Source: Pedobacter sp. AJM
GTDB lineage: Bacteria; Bacteroidota; Bacteroidia; Sphingobacteriales; Sphingobacteriaceae
Length of the DNA stretch: 64,000 nt
Direction of reading: 5' to 3'
Assembly (NCBI RefSeq): GCF_002197755.1
Contig: NZ_NHOT01000001.1
Location: 124,001 to 188,000 of the forward strand
Of this stretch, positions 1-9,066 are shown piece by piece. Positions within the stretch are counted from its first letter, which is position 1; every line of letters begins with the position of its first letter. The position numbers were made by a program, and so were the translations under genes. The notes under the pieces are model-generated. The model was not told the origin of the DNA. It ran no database searches and was given only the letters and a program-made list of their open reading frames with translations.

Positions 1-1
1 T

Positions 2-877
2 ATCTCTACTTCAAAAGAATTAAAACGTTTCGTTTTCAAAAATGAACATCACGATGATTCGATTGATTTTGCAGACCAGAATGCGGTAAAAGCATTAAAC
101 AGGGCATTACTGAAATATTTTTACAATATCTCTCAATGGGATATCCCGCAGGATTTTCTTTGTCCGCCAATTCCGGGCAGGGCCGATTATATCCACTATG
201 TAGCCGATCTGTTAGGTTCAAGTAATAAAGGAAAAAACCCTAAAGGCGCAAACGTCCATGTGCTGGATATTGGTGTGGGCGCCAATTGTATTTATCCGAT
301 TATCGGCCATCAGGAATACGGCTGGAATTTCGTCGGTTCTGAAATCGATCCGCTTTCTGTAGATTCTGCAAAGCGTATTATAGAGGCAAACAAAGAGTTG
401 CAGGGCGCAATTGAAATCCGTCAGCAATCATCAAAAATGGGTATCTTCAGGGGGATTGTGGGTAGAACTGAACGTTTTGATGCGGTGGTTTGCAATCCGC
501 CATTTCATGCCTCCTTAAAAGAAGCAGAGCAGGGTACCCGTCAAAAATGGCGCAACCTGGGTGGCAATGAAAAAGAAGTGAAACACGTTTTAAACTTTGG
601 TGGCAACAAGGCCGAACTTTGGTGCCCGGGTGGTGAACGCGCTTTTGTGGAACAAATGATTATTCAAAGTGCACAAATCAAAAAACAGGTGCTTTGGTTT
701 ACCTCGCTGGTTTCTAAAAGTGCCAATTTAAAAAGCATTTATGGTGCTTTGGTTAAAGCAGAAGCCTTTGAGGTGCGTACTGTGCAAATGAGTCAGGGAC
801 AGAAAATAAGTCGTTTCGTTGCCTGGACTTTCCAGGATGACCATGAACAGGCCGAATGGGCAAAAGGATGGAAATAA
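2..877 (+). CDS. rlmF: 23S rRNA (adenine(1618)-N(6))-methyltransferase RlmF, 5'-truncated by the window edge
   Basis: The reading frame is open from base 2, so the start codon lies outside the window; 291 residues are visible. RlmF uses SAM to methylate N6 of A1618 of 23S rRNA. The N-terminal stretch has the family signature CPPIPGRADYIHY. It is followed by SAM-binding motif I (LDIGVGANCIYP) and the N6-adenine methyltransferase catalytic motif NPPFH, and then the family-specific GGNKAELWCPGGE stretch. E. coli RlmF is about 308 residues, so probably only a short N-terminal piece is missing. An internal ATG at 260 would remove the substrate-recognition part and is not the start. Identification is firm. 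Confidence 0.92.
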   Translation: MSTSKELKRFVFKNEHHDDSIDFADQNAVKALNRALLKYFYNISQWDIPQDFLCPPIPGRADYIHYVADLLGSSNKGKNPKGANVHVLDIGVGANCIYPIIGHQEYGWNFVGSEIDPLSVDSAKRIIEANKELQGAIEIRQQSSKMGIFRGIVGRTERFDAVVCNPPFHASLKEAEQGTRQKWRNLGGNEKEVKHVLNFGGNKAELWCPGGERAFVEQMIIQSAQIKKQVLWFTSLVSKSANLKSIYGALVKAEAFEVRTVQMSQGQKISRFVAWTFQDDHEQAEWAKGWK

Positions 878-910
878 GTCTCAAGTCTGGAGTCGGAAGT
901 CTTTAGTCGG
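876..910. repeat. AGTC-word intergenic repeat (copy 1)
   Basis: Directly after rlmF the sequence is a run of degenerate words around AGTCTGGAGTC and AGTCTTTAGTC. The same word family occurs after aguA (about 11229-11266). It is non-coding and looks like one of several families of imperfect word repeats found between genes here. Confidence 0.5.
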
Positions 911-941
911 CCAAGCGATTTTGTCGAAGCAAAATATAAAC

Positions 942-975
942 AAAGCTGGATTAATGAAAGTTAATCTGGCTTTTT
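942..975 (+). terminator. Probable intrinsic terminator of rlmF
   Basis: The arms AAAGCTGGATTAA and TTAATCTGGCTTT pair over most of 13 positions around a 6-nt loop and run into TTTTT. The position, 65 bases after the rlmF stop, suits termination on the plus strand. Confidence 0.5.
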
Positions 976-1138
976 GCATTAGTAGCATTTGCAATCAAGT
1001 TTTGAGCTACAAAGATTCGGGATCCTGAAAGCAACGTATCTTTACGAAGGGCAACCATAGAACTGTCTACTGCAAGTATAGAAATGCCTTAATTAAACGA
1101 AGTACAGCTTATCTTGGTAATGGTAATACAGAAAAATT

Positions 1139-1567
1139 CTAATGTGACTTCTTTTCGTAAGCAATTAAGATAACCAGGTTATTGTCTTGGTCCTGTGCAA
1201 GGCCATGCCAACTTCCCGGTCGGGTTAAAATGGCATCACCAGGTTTTACCGGGAAAACTTTGCCATTCATCCGCATGATGCCATTTCCACTGATGACATA
1301 ATAAATTTCATCTTCTTTTTGCAAATGATAACCGATAGCAGATCCAGGCTTTAATATTCTTTTTTTGAAAACTGTTTTAAGGTCTTTGGCCGCACCGAAG
1401 AAATTAAAACCGATGGTTTCGCCCCCACCCTGATGGGTCCCGGGTTCTTTCTTTGCCACCTCCGCATCATTCTGCAGGATATATCCGGTGGCCCCGCTCT
1501 GCTGCGCATTAACGCAAACAGCCAGCGAGGCGAAAATGGCTGTAATGATCAATATTTTGATTTTCAT
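1139..1567 (-). CDS. Secreted cupin-domain protein
   Basis: This 142-residue protein begins with a clear signal peptide (MKIKILIITAIFASLAVCVNA, cleavage before QQ), so it should be periplasmic or secreted. The C-terminal half is a single small cupin barrel: GYHLQKEDEIYYVISG is cupin motif 1 and PVKPGDAI...GSWHGL is motif 2. In motif 1 the usual HxH is HxQ, so one metal ligand appears replaced, while the Glu and the motif 2 His remain. Cupins of this kind have varied or unknown functions, and I cannot name a substrate. It is divergent from sucD and apparently monocistronic. Confidence 0.75.
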   Translation of the reverse strand: MKIKILIITAIFASLAVCVNAQQSGATGYILQNDAEVAKKEPGTHQGGGETIGFNFFGAAKDLKTVFKKRILKPGSAIGYHLQKEDEIYYVISGNGIMRMNGKVFPVKPGDAILTRPGSWHGLAQDQDNNLVILIAYEKKSH

Positions 1568-1717
1568 AAGGTAGATTTCAGTATTAAACTATATTGTTGT
1601 TTCTTGCATCGAACTTTAAGCCCTGAGCTTCCTGCTTTAGTCCTTAATTTTTCTACACTAAAGTAACGAATCCTTACATTTTCATGAAAAAATGGACTAA
1701 ATAATCTGTTTTTAGGC

Positions 1718-1747
1718 TTGACTTTCCAGTCAATAATATTAGCTTTG
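1718..1747 (+). promoter_or_regulatory. Bacteroidota-type promoter of sucD
   Basis: A TTG at 1718-1720 is followed after 19 bases by TAGCTTTG (1740-1747), matching the Bacteroidota pattern TTG-N17-23-TAnnTTTG. Transcription would begin near 1753, which places the ATG at 1766 just downstream. This also excludes the upstream in-frame TTG as a start, since it would lie inside the -33 box. Confidence 0.7.
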
Positions 1748-1765
1748 CACAAAAAAAATAGATAC

Positions 1766-2638
1766 ATGAGCGTTTTAGTAAATAAAGATTCTAAGGTTAT
1801 CGTTCAGGGTTTTACCGGAAACGAAGGAACTTACCATGCCGAGCAGATGCTGGCGTACGGTACAAACGTAGTTGGTGGTGTAACGCCTGGCAAAGGTGGG
1901 CAATTGCATTTAGAAAAGCCTGTTTTTAATACGGTTAAAGATGCTGTTGATCAAACAGGAGCAAATGTATCTATCATTTTTGTGCCACCTGCTTTTGCTG
2001 CTGATGCCATTATGGAAGCTGCAGAAGGTGGTATTAAAGTAATTGTTTGTATTACTGAGGGCATCCCGACTAAGGATATGATTCAGGTTAAAGAATATAT
2101 TTCAGACCGTGATGTGACTTTGATTGGCCCTAACTGCCCGGGTGTGATTACTGCTGATGAGGCTAAAATTGGTATCATGCCAGGTTTTATCTTCAAAAAA
2201 GGTCATGTAGGTGTGGTTTCTAAATCAGGAACTTTAACTTACGAAGCGGTAGATCAGGTAGTTAAAGCAGGTTTAGGTATTACGACAGCTATCGGTATCG
2301 GTGGTGACCCGATTATCGGAACACCAACAGTTGAAGCAGTTAAGTTATTAATGAACGATCCTGAAACACACGGTATCATCATGATTGGTGAAATTGGTGG
2401 GGGAATGGAAGCTGAAGCGGCCCGCTGGATTAAAGAACACGGTACTAAACCGGTTGTAGGTTTCATCGCTGGTCAGACTGCGCCTCCGGGACGTAGAATG
2501 GGGCACGCTGGTGCAATTGTTGGCGGTGCTGATGATACTGCAGCTGCAAAAATGAAAATCATGCGTGAGTGTGGTATTCGTGTAGTAGAAAGCCCTGCTG
2601 AAATTGGTGCTGCAATGGCAGAAGAATTGGCTAAATAA
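1766..2638 (+). CDS. sucD: Succinate--CoA ligase [ADP-forming] subunit alpha
   Basis: This subunit binds CoA and carries the phosphohistidine in the TCA-cycle step succinyl-CoA + ADP + Pi = succinate + ATP + CoA. The 290-residue length from the ATG at 1766 is normal for SucD. The N-terminal Rossmann CoA-binding domain shows [13 protein letters not shown] and the GG-V-P-K-GG region. The C-terminal half carries [18 protein letters not shown] and GHAGAIVGG, whose His is the phosphorylated residue. The beta-subunit gene sucC is not adjacent, which is common in this phylum. Its own promoter and terminator indicate a monocistronic unit. Confidence 0.96.
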   Translation: MSVLVNKDSKVIVQGFTGNEGTYHAEQMLAYGTNVVGGVTPGKGGQLHLEKPVFNTVKDAVDQTGANVSIIFVPPAFAADAIMEAAEGGIKVIVCITEGIPTKDMIQVKEYISDRDVTLIGPNCPGVITADEAKIGIMPGFIFKKGHVGVVSKSGTLTYEAVDQVVKAGLGITTAIGIGGDPIIGTPTVEAVKLLMNDPETHGIIMIGEIGGGMEAEAARWIKEHGTKPVVGFIAGQTAPPGRRMGHAGAIVGGADDTAAAKMKIMRECGIRVVESPAEIGAAMAEELAK

Positions 2639-2659
2639 GATTTAAAAATCTCATTATAG

Positions 2660-2697
2660 AAAAGCGTTTCGATTAGGTTCGGGACGCTTTTTTTGTT
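2660..2697 (+). terminator. Intrinsic terminator of sucD
   Basis: AAAGCGT (2661-2667) pairs with ACGCTTT (2684-2690), with further partial pairing inside, followed by TTTTTG. It lies 22 bases after the sucD stop. Confidence 0.75.
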
Positions 2698-2744
2698 TTG
2701 GCAGGTTGCATACAAATGAAGGAAAAAAGAAAACAATAAATTAG

Positions 2745-3245
2745 TTGCCACGGAAAGCACGGAATAAAAAACAGGAAAAAATTAGAAAATTTAATTAGCT
2801 TGGTTAACATTCTCATTTATGGATTATCAAATAAAACAAGGTAATCTTCCCCTATAAAAATGAAACTGATTTAATTATTAATGCTGCAATTGAAGTTCAT
2901 AAGGATTTAGGTTGTGGTTTTCTTGAGATTGTTTATAAGGACGCGCTTTCTATCGAATTTGAAAGCCGCGGATACTTTTATGAGAGCGAAAAATATTATC
3001 CTGTTTACTATAAGGATGTTTTACTTGCGCATAGCTTTTATGCTGATTTTATAGTTTTGGATACTGTAGTTTTAGAAATAAAATCAAAAAATGGAATAGC
3101 GAATGAAGATTTGGCTCAAACTATAAACTACCTGAAATGCACTGAATGTAGCGTTGGCTTAGTATTAAACTTCGGCAAGCCCATTTTAGAAATAAGACGC
3201 GTTGTTTTATGAATCATTTTCCGTGTATTCCGTGATTCCGTGGCA
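2745..3245. repeat. Inverted CACGGAA repeats flanking the GxxExxY gene
   Basis: The left arm TTGCCACGGAAAGCACGGAA (2745-2764) has an inverted partner at 3221-3245, which reads TTGCCACGGAATCACGGAAT on the minus strand. The arms lie just outside the frameshifted GxxExxY gene, one on each side. The arrangement resembles a cassette carried between terminal inverted repeats, although no transposase is present. Whether the repeats are functional or a fossil cannot be told from one copy. Confidence 0.6.
2819..3212 (+). pseudogene. GxxExxY family protein (PD-(D/E)XK-like), frameshifted
   Basis: From about 2850 to the stop at 3210-3212 the frame encodes the hallmark of the GxxExxY family: INAAIEVHKDLGCGFLEIVY, then ADFIVLD and LEIKSKNG, consistent with the PD-(D/E)XK-like fold proposed for it. 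No ATG, GTG or TTG start exists in that frame after the upstream stop at 2832. A plausible start, ATG at 2819 (MDYQIKQGNLP), is in another frame, and the two join if one C of the CCCC run at 2849-2852 is removed. The gene is therefore broken by one base, unless this is a sequencing error or programmed shift. The function of the family is not established. Confidence 0.75.
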
Positions 3246-3437
3246 AAAAAAATTGGCGCATAAGAAAATTTAAAAGACTTTCCGAGTCTTTCATGGCAAA
3301 CCAGCGATCTTTCGAATGATGGCACCTTTAGCTTCCGGAATTGCCCAATGCCCAACGGATTTATCATTCCTTTGTAAACACTACTACATTCTCTCAAACC
3401 CGCAAACCAAATCAAAATCAATGGCGTATATTGATAC

Positions 3438-3941
3438 ATGAACACGATGTTAAATAAACTATTTTTGATCTCTGCTGTTGTTTTAATTACGAGTCTTTCT
3501 GCCTGTGCGCAAAAGCAGGAAAAGAAAGAGACCGAGCGAACACAGCAATCAGAAAATATTATACCGAAAAAGAAAATGAACTGGAATCCATTAACCCCCG
3601 AAGAAGAAAGAGTAATTGTTAATAAAGGAACAGAATATCCTGGTACGGGTAAATATGAACATACTACCGAAAAAGGCACTTACACGTGCAAACGTTGCAA
3701 TGCAGCATTATATAGATCAGAAAGTAAATTTGATGCACACTGTGGCTGGCCGGCCTTCGATGATGAAATTAAAGGAGCCGTTAAACGCATCCCGGATGCT
3801 GACGGATCACGTACAGAAATTGTTTGCGCCAATTGTGGCGCGCATTTAGGTCACGTATTTCTAGGTGAAGGATTTACCAATAAAGACACCCGTCATTGTG
3901 TAAATTCAATCTCCATGAACTTTGTGCCGGATAAAAAATAA
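3438..3941 (+). CDS. msrB: Peptide-methionine (R)-S-oxide reductase MsrB, lipoprotein form
   Basis: It reduces the R epimer of methionine sulfoxide in proteins. The 167-residue product starts with a lipoprotein signal ending LSAC (Cys23), so the enzyme is expected to be anchored in the cell envelope and repair oxidised exported proteins. The MsrB domain begins near residue 50. Zn-binding pairs are CKRC (84-87) and CANC (130-133), the recycling Cys102 lies in HCGWPAF, and catalytic Cys154 lies in RHCVNSISMNF. All key residues are present. The gene stands alone, and a plausible alternative start is the ATG nine bases downstream. Confidence 0.93.
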   Translation: MNTMLNKLFLISAVVLITSLSACAQKQEKKETERTQQSENIIPKKKMNWNPLTPEEERVIVNKGTEYPGTGKYEHTTEKGTYTCKRCNAALYRSESKFDAHCGWPAFDDEIKGAVKRIPDADGSRTEIVCANCGAHLGHVFLGEGFTNKDTRHCVNSISMNFVPDKK

Positions 3942-3966
3942 GGTGGATGTAGTAGGGTTAGGTAGA

Positions 3967-3997
3967 GGCGTATAGCGATAAGTTATACGCCTTTTTT
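3967..3997 (+). terminator. Intrinsic terminator of msrB
   Basis: GGCGTATA and TATACGCC form an 8-bp stem followed immediately by TTTTTT, 25 bases after the msrB stop. Confidence 0.85.
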
Positions 3998-4028
3998 GAT
4001 GCTCAGAATTTAGCTGTTTTTCCACAAA

Positions 4029-4059
4029 TTGTTGATTATAAACTAAATGCTTATATTTG
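4029..4059 (+). promoter_or_regulatory. Probable promoter of the RlpA-like gene
   Basis: TATATTTG at 4052-4059 matches the -7 consensus TAnnTTTG. TTG triplets at 4029-4031 and 4032-4034 give spacers of 20 or 17 bases. The start codon follows at 4086. Confidence 0.6.
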
Positions 4060-4085
4060 TGCGCTCTACAAATAAAATTTAGCCT

Positions 4086-4466
4086 ATGAAGTATCTGATG
4101 TTATTAAGTTTTAGTCTGCTGTTTTTACAAGGTAAAGCACAAAATTCCGGGCCCTTAAATGCGCCGGATAGTATCAATAAAACAGTTCTGGCAACTTATT
4201 ATCACAGAAAATTCGAAGGCCGCCGAACCACCAGCGGTGTTAAATACCGGGCAAAAAAATTAACTGCCGCACACCGCACCTTACCCATGGGAACGATGAT
4301 TACCGTAACTAATCCCGACAATGGAAAATCAGTTGTGGTAAAAGTGAATGATCGTGGTCCATTCTCAAAAAAATTAGCCATAGATCTTTCAGAAAGTGCC
4401 GCAAAACAGATTGGCATTTATCGCCAGGGAATTGCCAAAGTTAGCCTCAGTTATAACTTAGAATAA
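4086..4466 (+). CDS. Septal ring lytic transglycosylase RlpA family protein
   Basis: The 126-residue product has a signal peptide (MKYLMLLSFSLLFLQGKA) and then a single double-psi beta-barrel (RlpA) domain. Family features are ATYYHRKFEGRRTTSG, AAHRTLPMGTMITV and VKVNDRGPF. Characterised RlpA proteins cleave naked glycan strands of peptidoglycan at the septum. This short version lacks the SPOR domain of the E. coli and Pseudomonas proteins, so septal targeting cannot be assumed. The Asp of NDRGPF is kept. It is a single gene with its own promoter. Confidence 0.85.
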   Translation: MKYLMLLSFSLLFLQGKAQNSGPLNAPDSINKTVLATYYHRKFEGRRTTSGVKYRAKKLTAAHRTLPMGTMITVTNPDNGKSVVVKVNDRGPFSKKLAIDLSESAAKQIGIYRQGIAKVSLSYNLE

Positions 4467-4920
4467 TATTCTTTTTAGCTCTATTTTGTAAAGCTTATAT
4501 GGCTTAAATTTAAGTTATTAACACTTATTTTTATTTGCTAGCCCCTTGAAACTAAACAATTACCTTTTTTTTCGCCCGAAAATGAGATTTAGCTGATGTG
4601 TTTATTCACCTAAATCACAACGGTGTTAACAACTTTGGTTCAAAAAACAAGCCCTGTGTATCTATATTTGTTTCAACAAAGTTCTTCAACTTCTTGCACC
4701 TGAAAACAAATATAAAGGCTTATTTTTTAGTGATTTACTGGTAGATCTCTCGATTAAAATTTAAATTTCCCCAGCTAAAAAATGTAGTTGTTTGCCAGAA
4801 AGCAGGAGTTAGCACTTTCACTACAGCGTTTTGATAAAGACATTTCAATCACCATATCACATTGGTGGATGCATGTCTTCGTCGGCTCTGATTAAAATGA
4901 AGAAAAATAAAGTATCAGTT
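4467..4920. other. Long non-coding region upstream of nrdB
   Basis: No gene is supported in these 454 bases. They contain a -7 box TATATTTG (4663-4670) with TTTG about 25 bases upstream (4634-4637), which would give nrdB a leader of roughly 240 bases. The open frame from 4831 could extend NrdB by 30 residues, but that extension resembles no NrdB N-terminus, so I treat it as leader. I saw no clear NrdR-box pair. A segment at 4791-4841 resembles part of a SAM riboswitch on the minus strand and is listed separately. Confidence 0.5.
4791..4841 (-). other. Possible remnant of a SAM-I riboswitch
   Basis: Read on the minus strand, the segment opens with CTTTATCAAAACGC and continues with TGAAAGTGCTAACTCCTGC. 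Typical SAM-I riboswitches of this phylum start with CTTATCAAGA and end their conserved part with a GGTGCTAA(C/A)TCCTGC-like string. The central core (GGAGGGAnTGGCCC and GGCAACC) is missing, so at best this is an internally deleted relic. It points away from nrdB and precedes no gene on its own strand. Confidence 0.25.
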
Positions 4921-5892
4921 ATGGAACAGGAATTATTACTACAAGAAAACAAAGATAGGTTCGTGCTTTTGCCGATTAAATATCCGGCAATTTGGGAGAT
5001 GTATAAAAAAACCGAAGCCAGCTTTTGGACGGCAGAAGAAATTGATCTTTCTGATGATCAGAAACACTGGGATAATTTAAATGATGGAGAAAGACACTTC
5101 ATTTCTCATATTCTGGCATTCTTTTCTGCCAGTGATGGTATTGTTAATGAAAACCTGGCGGTAAACTTCATGAGTGAAGTGCAGTTGCCGGAAGCCCGTT
5201 GTTTCTATGGTTTTCAGATCATGATGGAAAACATCCATGCTGAAACCTATGCATTATTAATTGATACTTATATTAAAGATCCGGAAGAAAAAGACCGTTT
5301 ATTCCATGCCATTGACACTGTTCCGGCAGTTAAAAGAAAAGCGGAATGGGCACTTCGCTGGATTGAAAACGGAACTTTCGCAGAGCGTTTAGTGGCATTT
5401 GCTGCGGTTGAAGGTATTTTCTTCAGCGGAAGTTTCTGCTCAATTTTCTGGTTAAAGAAACGTGGCTTAATGCCAGGATTAACGTTCAGTAATGAGTTAA
5501 TTTCAAGAGATGAAGGTTCACACTGTGAGTTTGCCTGCCTGTTATACAGCATGTTGAGCAATAAGCTAAGTGAAGAAGCGGTTCACGGGATCATCAGTGA
5601 TGCAGTAGAAATTGAAAAAGAATTTATTACAGATGCATTACCGGTAGCCTTGATCGGCATGAACGCTAAATTAATGAGTCAGTATATCGAATTTGTAGCA
5701 GACAGGTGGTTACAGGAACTGGGTTATAAAAAAATCTACCATGCAACCAATCCATTCGATTTTATGGAAATGATTTCCTTGCAGGGAAAAACCAACTTCT
5801 TTGAGAAAAGGGTAGGTGATTATCAAAAAAGTGGTGTGCTAACCTCAGCTGATAATAATAAACAGGCGTTTTCATTAGATGAAGACTTTTAA
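4921..5892 (+). CDS. nrdB: Ribonucleoside-diphosphate reductase subunit beta (class Ia)
   Basis: NrdB holds the diiron-tyrosyl radical cofactor that starts reduction of ribonucleotides to deoxyribonucleotides by NrdA. Counting from the ATG at 4921 (323 residues), the expected residues are all present with the spacing of E. coli R2: Asp72, Glu103, His106, Glu164, Glu198 and His201 as iron ligands and Tyr110 as the radical site (ENIHAETY). The start is chosen because [20 protein letters not shown] is where homology begins. nrdA follows after 158 bases that contain an inverted word repeat, so the pair may be co-transcribed. Acts in the cytoplasm as an alpha/beta complex. Confidence 0.95.
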   Translation: MEQELLLQENKDRFVLLPIKYPAIWEMYKKTEASFWTAEEIDLSDDQKHWDNLNDGERHFISHILAFFSASDGIVNENLAVNFMSEVQLPEARCFYGFQIMMENIHAETYALLIDTYIKDPEEKDRLFHAIDTVPAVKRKAEWALRWIENGTFAERLVAFAAVEGIFFSGSFCSIFWLKKRGLMPGLTFSNELISRDEGSHCEFACLLYSMLSNKLSEEAVHGIISDAVEIEKEFITDALPVALIGMNAKLMSQYIEFVADRWLQELGYKKIYHATNPFDFMEMISLQGKTNFFEKRVGDYQKSGVLTSADNNKQAFSLDEDF

Positions 5893-5900
5893 GCCAAATT

Positions 5901-6029
5901 CGAATTAGTGAATGATGGAATGAGTAAATGCTCTTTTATCAGTCAAAGAAATAAATAAATGCAATGAATAGAGTGGAGGCGATGGGTAGATTAACATTCT
6001 CTCATTCAAAACTCACTCATTCAGTCAAT
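5901..6029. repeat. Inverted GAATGA/TCATTC word repeat between nrdB and nrdA
   Basis: The left arm (5901-5930) is built of GAATGATGGAATGAGTAAATG-type words. The right arm (5995-6029) is built of CATTCTCTCATTC and ACTCACTCATTC words. The arms are imperfect reverse complements. A related element (9085-9168) lies before aguB and even shares the central string TAACATTCTCTCA, with GTAACATTCTCTCA there. In RNA it could fold into a long hairpin ending about 20 bases before the nrdA start. Confidence 0.65.
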
Positions 6030-6050
6030 AAAAATTAAATCTCATAACAT

Positions 6051-8435
6051 ATGTTCGTACTAAAAAGAGATGGCCGCAAAGAGCCGGTGCAATTTGACAA
6101 AATCACAGCCCGCATTCAAAAGTTGTGTTACAGTTTAAATTCAGACCTTGTCGATCCAATCGACGTTGCCAAAAAGGTAATTGAAGGTTTATACGATGGT
6201 GTTACCACATCAGAGTTGGATAACCTTGCTGCAGAAACGGCTGCATCGTTAACCACAAAACACCCTGATTATGCTTTATTGGCTTCGCGTATTGCGGTTT
6301 CCAACCTGCATAAAAATACCACAAAATCATTTTCGGGTACGATGAAAATGTTGTACGAATATTTCGATCCGAAAGCGCAAAAGGCTGCACCGCTAATTGC
6401 TGATGATGTTTTTGAAATTATTGAAAAAAACAAGGATATTTTAGATAGTTCTATCATTTACGACCGTGATTTTGGTTTTGATTATTTCGGTTTCAAAACT
6501 TTAGAAAAATCATACCTGTTAAAAGTTAACGGTCAGATTGTAGAACGCCCGCAACATTTGTTTATGCGTGTTTCAGTTGGTATCCATAAAGAAGATATTG
6601 AAAGTGCAATCAAAACATATAATTTAATGAGTGAGCGTTGGTTTACACATGCCACGCCAACATTATTCAATGCTGCAACCCCAAAACCGCAAATGTCGTC
6701 ATGCTTCCTGTTAACTATGCAGGATGATAGCATTGAAGGAATTTACGATACTTTAAAACAAACCGCTAAGATTTCTCAAAGTGCCGGCGGTATTGGCTTA
6801 AGTATTCATAACATCCGTGCGACAGGATCTTATATCGGTGGTACAAATGGCACCAGCAATGGTATTATTCCAATGCTACGTGTATTTAATGATACTGCCC
6901 GTTATGTAGATCAGGGTGGTGGTAAACGCAAAGGCGCGTTTGCTATTTATTTAGAGCCTTGGCATGCAGATGTTTTTGAATTTTTAGACCTGCGTAAAAA
7001 CCACGGTAAGGAAGAAATGCGTGCCCGTGATTTGTTCTATGCCCTTTGGATCAACGATTTGTTTATGCAACGCGTTAAAGATAATGGCGACTGGACATTA
7101 TTCTGTCCGCATGAAGCCCCGGGTTTAGCTGATTGCTTTGGTCAGGAATTCGAAACTTTATATGCAAAGTATGAAGCTGAAGGCCGTGGCAGAAGAACGA
7201 TTAAAGCACAGGAACTTTGGTTTGCTATCTTAGATTCGCAAATTGAAACGGGTACACCTTATATGTTGTTTAAAGATGCAGCGAACAGCAAGTCTAATCA
7301 ACAGAATTTAGGAACCATTAAAAGTTCTAACTTGTGTACTGAGATTATTGAATATACATCAAAAGACGAAGTTGCGGTTTGTAATTTAGCATCTTTAGCA
7401 TTGCCTCGTTTTGTAATCAACGGACAGTTTGATCACCAGAAATTATATGAAGTAACTTATCAGGCTACTTTAAACCTGAATAAAATTATTGATCATAATT
7501 ATTACCCTGTTCAGGAAGCTGAAAACTCTAATATGCGTCACCGTCCGGTTGGTTTAGGTGTACAAGGTTTGGCTGATGCCTTTATCTTATTACGTTTACC
7601 TTTCGAGAGCGATGAGGCAAAACGTTTAAACAAAGATATTTTCGAAACAATTTATTTTGCTTCAATGACTGCATCTCATGATTTAGCGGTTAAAAATGGT
7701 CCATATCAAACATTTGCAGGATCGCCTTTATCAAAAGGTCAGTTCCAGTTTGATTTATGGAACGTAACACCAGATAGTGGTCGCTGGGATTGGGAAGCAT
7801 TACGTAGTAAAGTAATAAAAGATGGGGTATATAACTCTTTATTGGTTGCACCGATGCCAACAGCCTCTACTTCTCAGATTTTAGGTAACAACGAATGTTT
7901 CGAACCTTATACCTCAAACATTTATACCCGCCGGGTATTAAGTGGAGAGTTTGTGGTGGTAAACAAACACTTGTTGAAAGATTTAGTGGCCTTAGGCTTA
8001 TGGAACAATGAGATGAAAAACCAGATCATATTGGCAAACGGTTCCATTCAGGCCATTCCATCTATTCCGGATTATATTAAAGAATTATACAAAACGGTTT
8101 GGGAGATCAAGATGCGTAACATCATCGATATGGCTGCAGACCGTGGCGCATATATCTGCCAGTCGCAGTCATTAAACCTATTCGTAAATGCACCGAATAC
8201 TTCAAAATTAACTTCAATGCACTTCTATGCATGGGAGAAAGGTTTGAAAACCGGTATGTACTACCTACGTACGCAAGCCGCATCACAGGCCGTTAAATTC
8301 ACTGTCGAAAATCAAGGCGGTAAAGCGATCGAAGCGGTAATCCCGGCGCAAATGACACAAGATCAGGTGGCCGAAGAAATTGTTGACGGACCGGTTTGTT
8401 CAATGGAAGAAGGCTGTATCAGTTGCTCTGGTTAG
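6051..8435 (+). CDS. nrdA: Ribonucleoside-diphosphate reductase subunit alpha (class Ia)
   Basis: This is the catalytic and allosteric subunit that reduces ribonucleoside diphosphates. The 794-residue protein begins with an ATP-cone domain (about residues 1-90, [19 protein letters not shown]), the usual site of dATP inhibition. Active-site features are the first redox Cys in MSSCFLL, the Asn-Cys-Glu set in NLCTEI, and the second redox Cys in VCNLASLAL. The C-terminal shuttle tail has [12 protein letters not shown], which thioredoxin or glutaredoxin would re-reduce. Length and residues are normal. It follows nrdB and is probably expressed with it. Confidence 0.96.
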   Translation: MFVLKRDGRKEPVQFDKITARIQKLCYSLNSDLVDPIDVAKKVIEGLYDGVTTSELDNLAAETAASLTTKHPDYALLASRIAVSNLHKNTTKSFSGTMKMLYEYFDPKAQKAAPLIADDVFEIIEKNKDILDSSIIYDRDFGFDYFGFKTLEKSYLLKVNGQIVERPQHLFMRVSVGIHKEDIESAIKTYNLMSERWFTHATPTLFNAATPKPQMSSCFLLTMQDDSIEGIYDTLKQTAKISQSAGGIGLSIHNIRATGSYIGGTNGTSNGIIPMLRVFNDTARYVDQGGGKRKGAFAIYLEPWHADVFEFLDLRKNHGKEEMRARDLFYALWINDLFMQRVKDNGDWTLFCPHEAPGLADCFGQEFETLYAKYEAEGRGRRTIKAQELWFAILDSQIETGTPYMLFKDAANSKSNQQNLGTIKSSNLCTEIIEYTSKDEVAVCNLASLALPRFVINGQFDHQKLYEVTYQATLNLNKIIDHNYYPVQEAENSNMRHRPVGLGVQGLADAFILLRLPFESDEAKRLNKDIFETIYFASMTASHDLAVKNGPYQTFAGSPLSKGQFQFDLWNVTPDSGRWDWEALRSKVIKDGVYNSLLVAPMPTASTSQILGNNECFEPYTSNIYTRRVLSGEFVVVNKHLLKDLVALGLWNNEMKNQIILANGSIQAIPSIPDYIKELYKTVWEIKMRNIIDMAADRGAYICQSQSLNLFVNAPNTSKLTSMHFYAWEKGLKTGMYYLRTQAASQAVKFTVENQGGKAIEAVIPAQMTQDQVAEEIVDGPVCSMEEGCISCSG

Positions 8436-8500
8436 AAACAGGAACAAGGGATTAAGGAGCAAGGATAAAAGACTGAAGCAAAAAGCTAATCACCTTGCCG

Positions 8501-8541
8501 TCATTGCGAAGCTAATTCGAGCGAGCTGAAGCAATCTGTTT
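8501..8541. repeat. TCATTGCGA...GAAGCAATCT intergenic repeat
   Basis: The tract reads GTCATTGCGAAGC and ends GCTGAAGCAATCTG. A shorter relative, CATCATTGCGAGGAATGACGAG, occurs between the DUF1080 and Gfo/Idh genes (about 28129-28146). Such tracts recur between genes in this phylum; no function is known. Confidence 0.45.
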
Positions 8542-8576
8542 TCCAATAGCACTTGTATCACATATTCAAAATTAAG

Positions 8577-8612
8577 TAAGGTTTTGGGCAAACGCTCAAA
8601 ACCTTATTTTTT
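8577..8612 (+). terminator. Intrinsic terminator downstream of nrdA
   Basis: TAAGGTTTTG (8577-8586) and CAAAACCTTA (8597-8606) form a perfect 10-bp stem with a 10-nt loop, followed by TTTTTTG. Confidence 0.85.
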
Positions 8613-8630
8613 GTCCTTATTTTTGCTTAG

Positions 8631-8703
8631 TTCAATAGTTCATTAGCCATTTGGTTTTAATGCGCCAAACACCAATGAACTAATGACGAGTGAACCAATG
8701 AAC
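8631..8703. repeat. Inverted ATTGGT/ACCAAT word repeat before the CWC gene
   Basis: The left arm contains TTCATTAGCCATTTGGT and the right arm ACCAATGAACTAATGA, imperfect inverted copies made of short words. The right arm runs into the start of the CWC protein gene and supplies a spurious upstream ATG (8683). Confidence 0.5.
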
Positions 8704-8919
8704 ATCCTTTTGAAACATAGCAAACACGAAATCATTCCCTGCGAAAGATGCGGAACAGCTATTGAGTGCAAGGCAAATGCTTATACCAAGTGTCAGTGTA
8801 GCGTGGTTCAACTCAGCATTAACGAAGTACAATATATTTCTGAATTGTATGATGGTTGCTTGTGTGCCAAGTGTTTATTCGAACTGCAACAAGAATACCG
8901 TGAAGAAATTGGGGTATAA
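8698..8919 (+). CDS. Cysteine-rich CWC family protein
   Basis: From the ATG at 8698 this is a 73-residue cytoplasmic protein with a Cys pattern CERCGTAIECKANAYTKCQC, then YDGCLCAKCL. The pattern matches the small Cysteine-rich CWC family, presumably metal-binding, whose role is unknown. I prefer 8698 over the ATG at 8683 because the five extra codons lie inside the word repeat just upstream. It follows the nrdA terminator, so it should have its own promoter. Confidence 0.75.
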   Translation: MNILLKHSKHEIIPCERCGTAIECKANAYTKCQCSVVQLSINEVQYISELYDGCLCAKCLFELQQEYREEIGV

Positions 8920-9066
8920 CTCAACTTACGAAGTTTAGCTGGCTTGTGTGATGGGGAACTTCGTCAGTTTAAAATACTCTAAATATTTAAAAATCTTCTG
9001 AGCTTATCCTATCCTTTTCCAGAAAACATTTACACGATTATGCCGTTCTACTTTTAAACAAAATAG

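Noticed and set aside
4831..4920. 30-residue N-terminal extension of NrdB
   Set aside because: Spacing of iron ligands and homology begin at the ATG at 4921; the extension resembles no NrdB and contains leader sequence.
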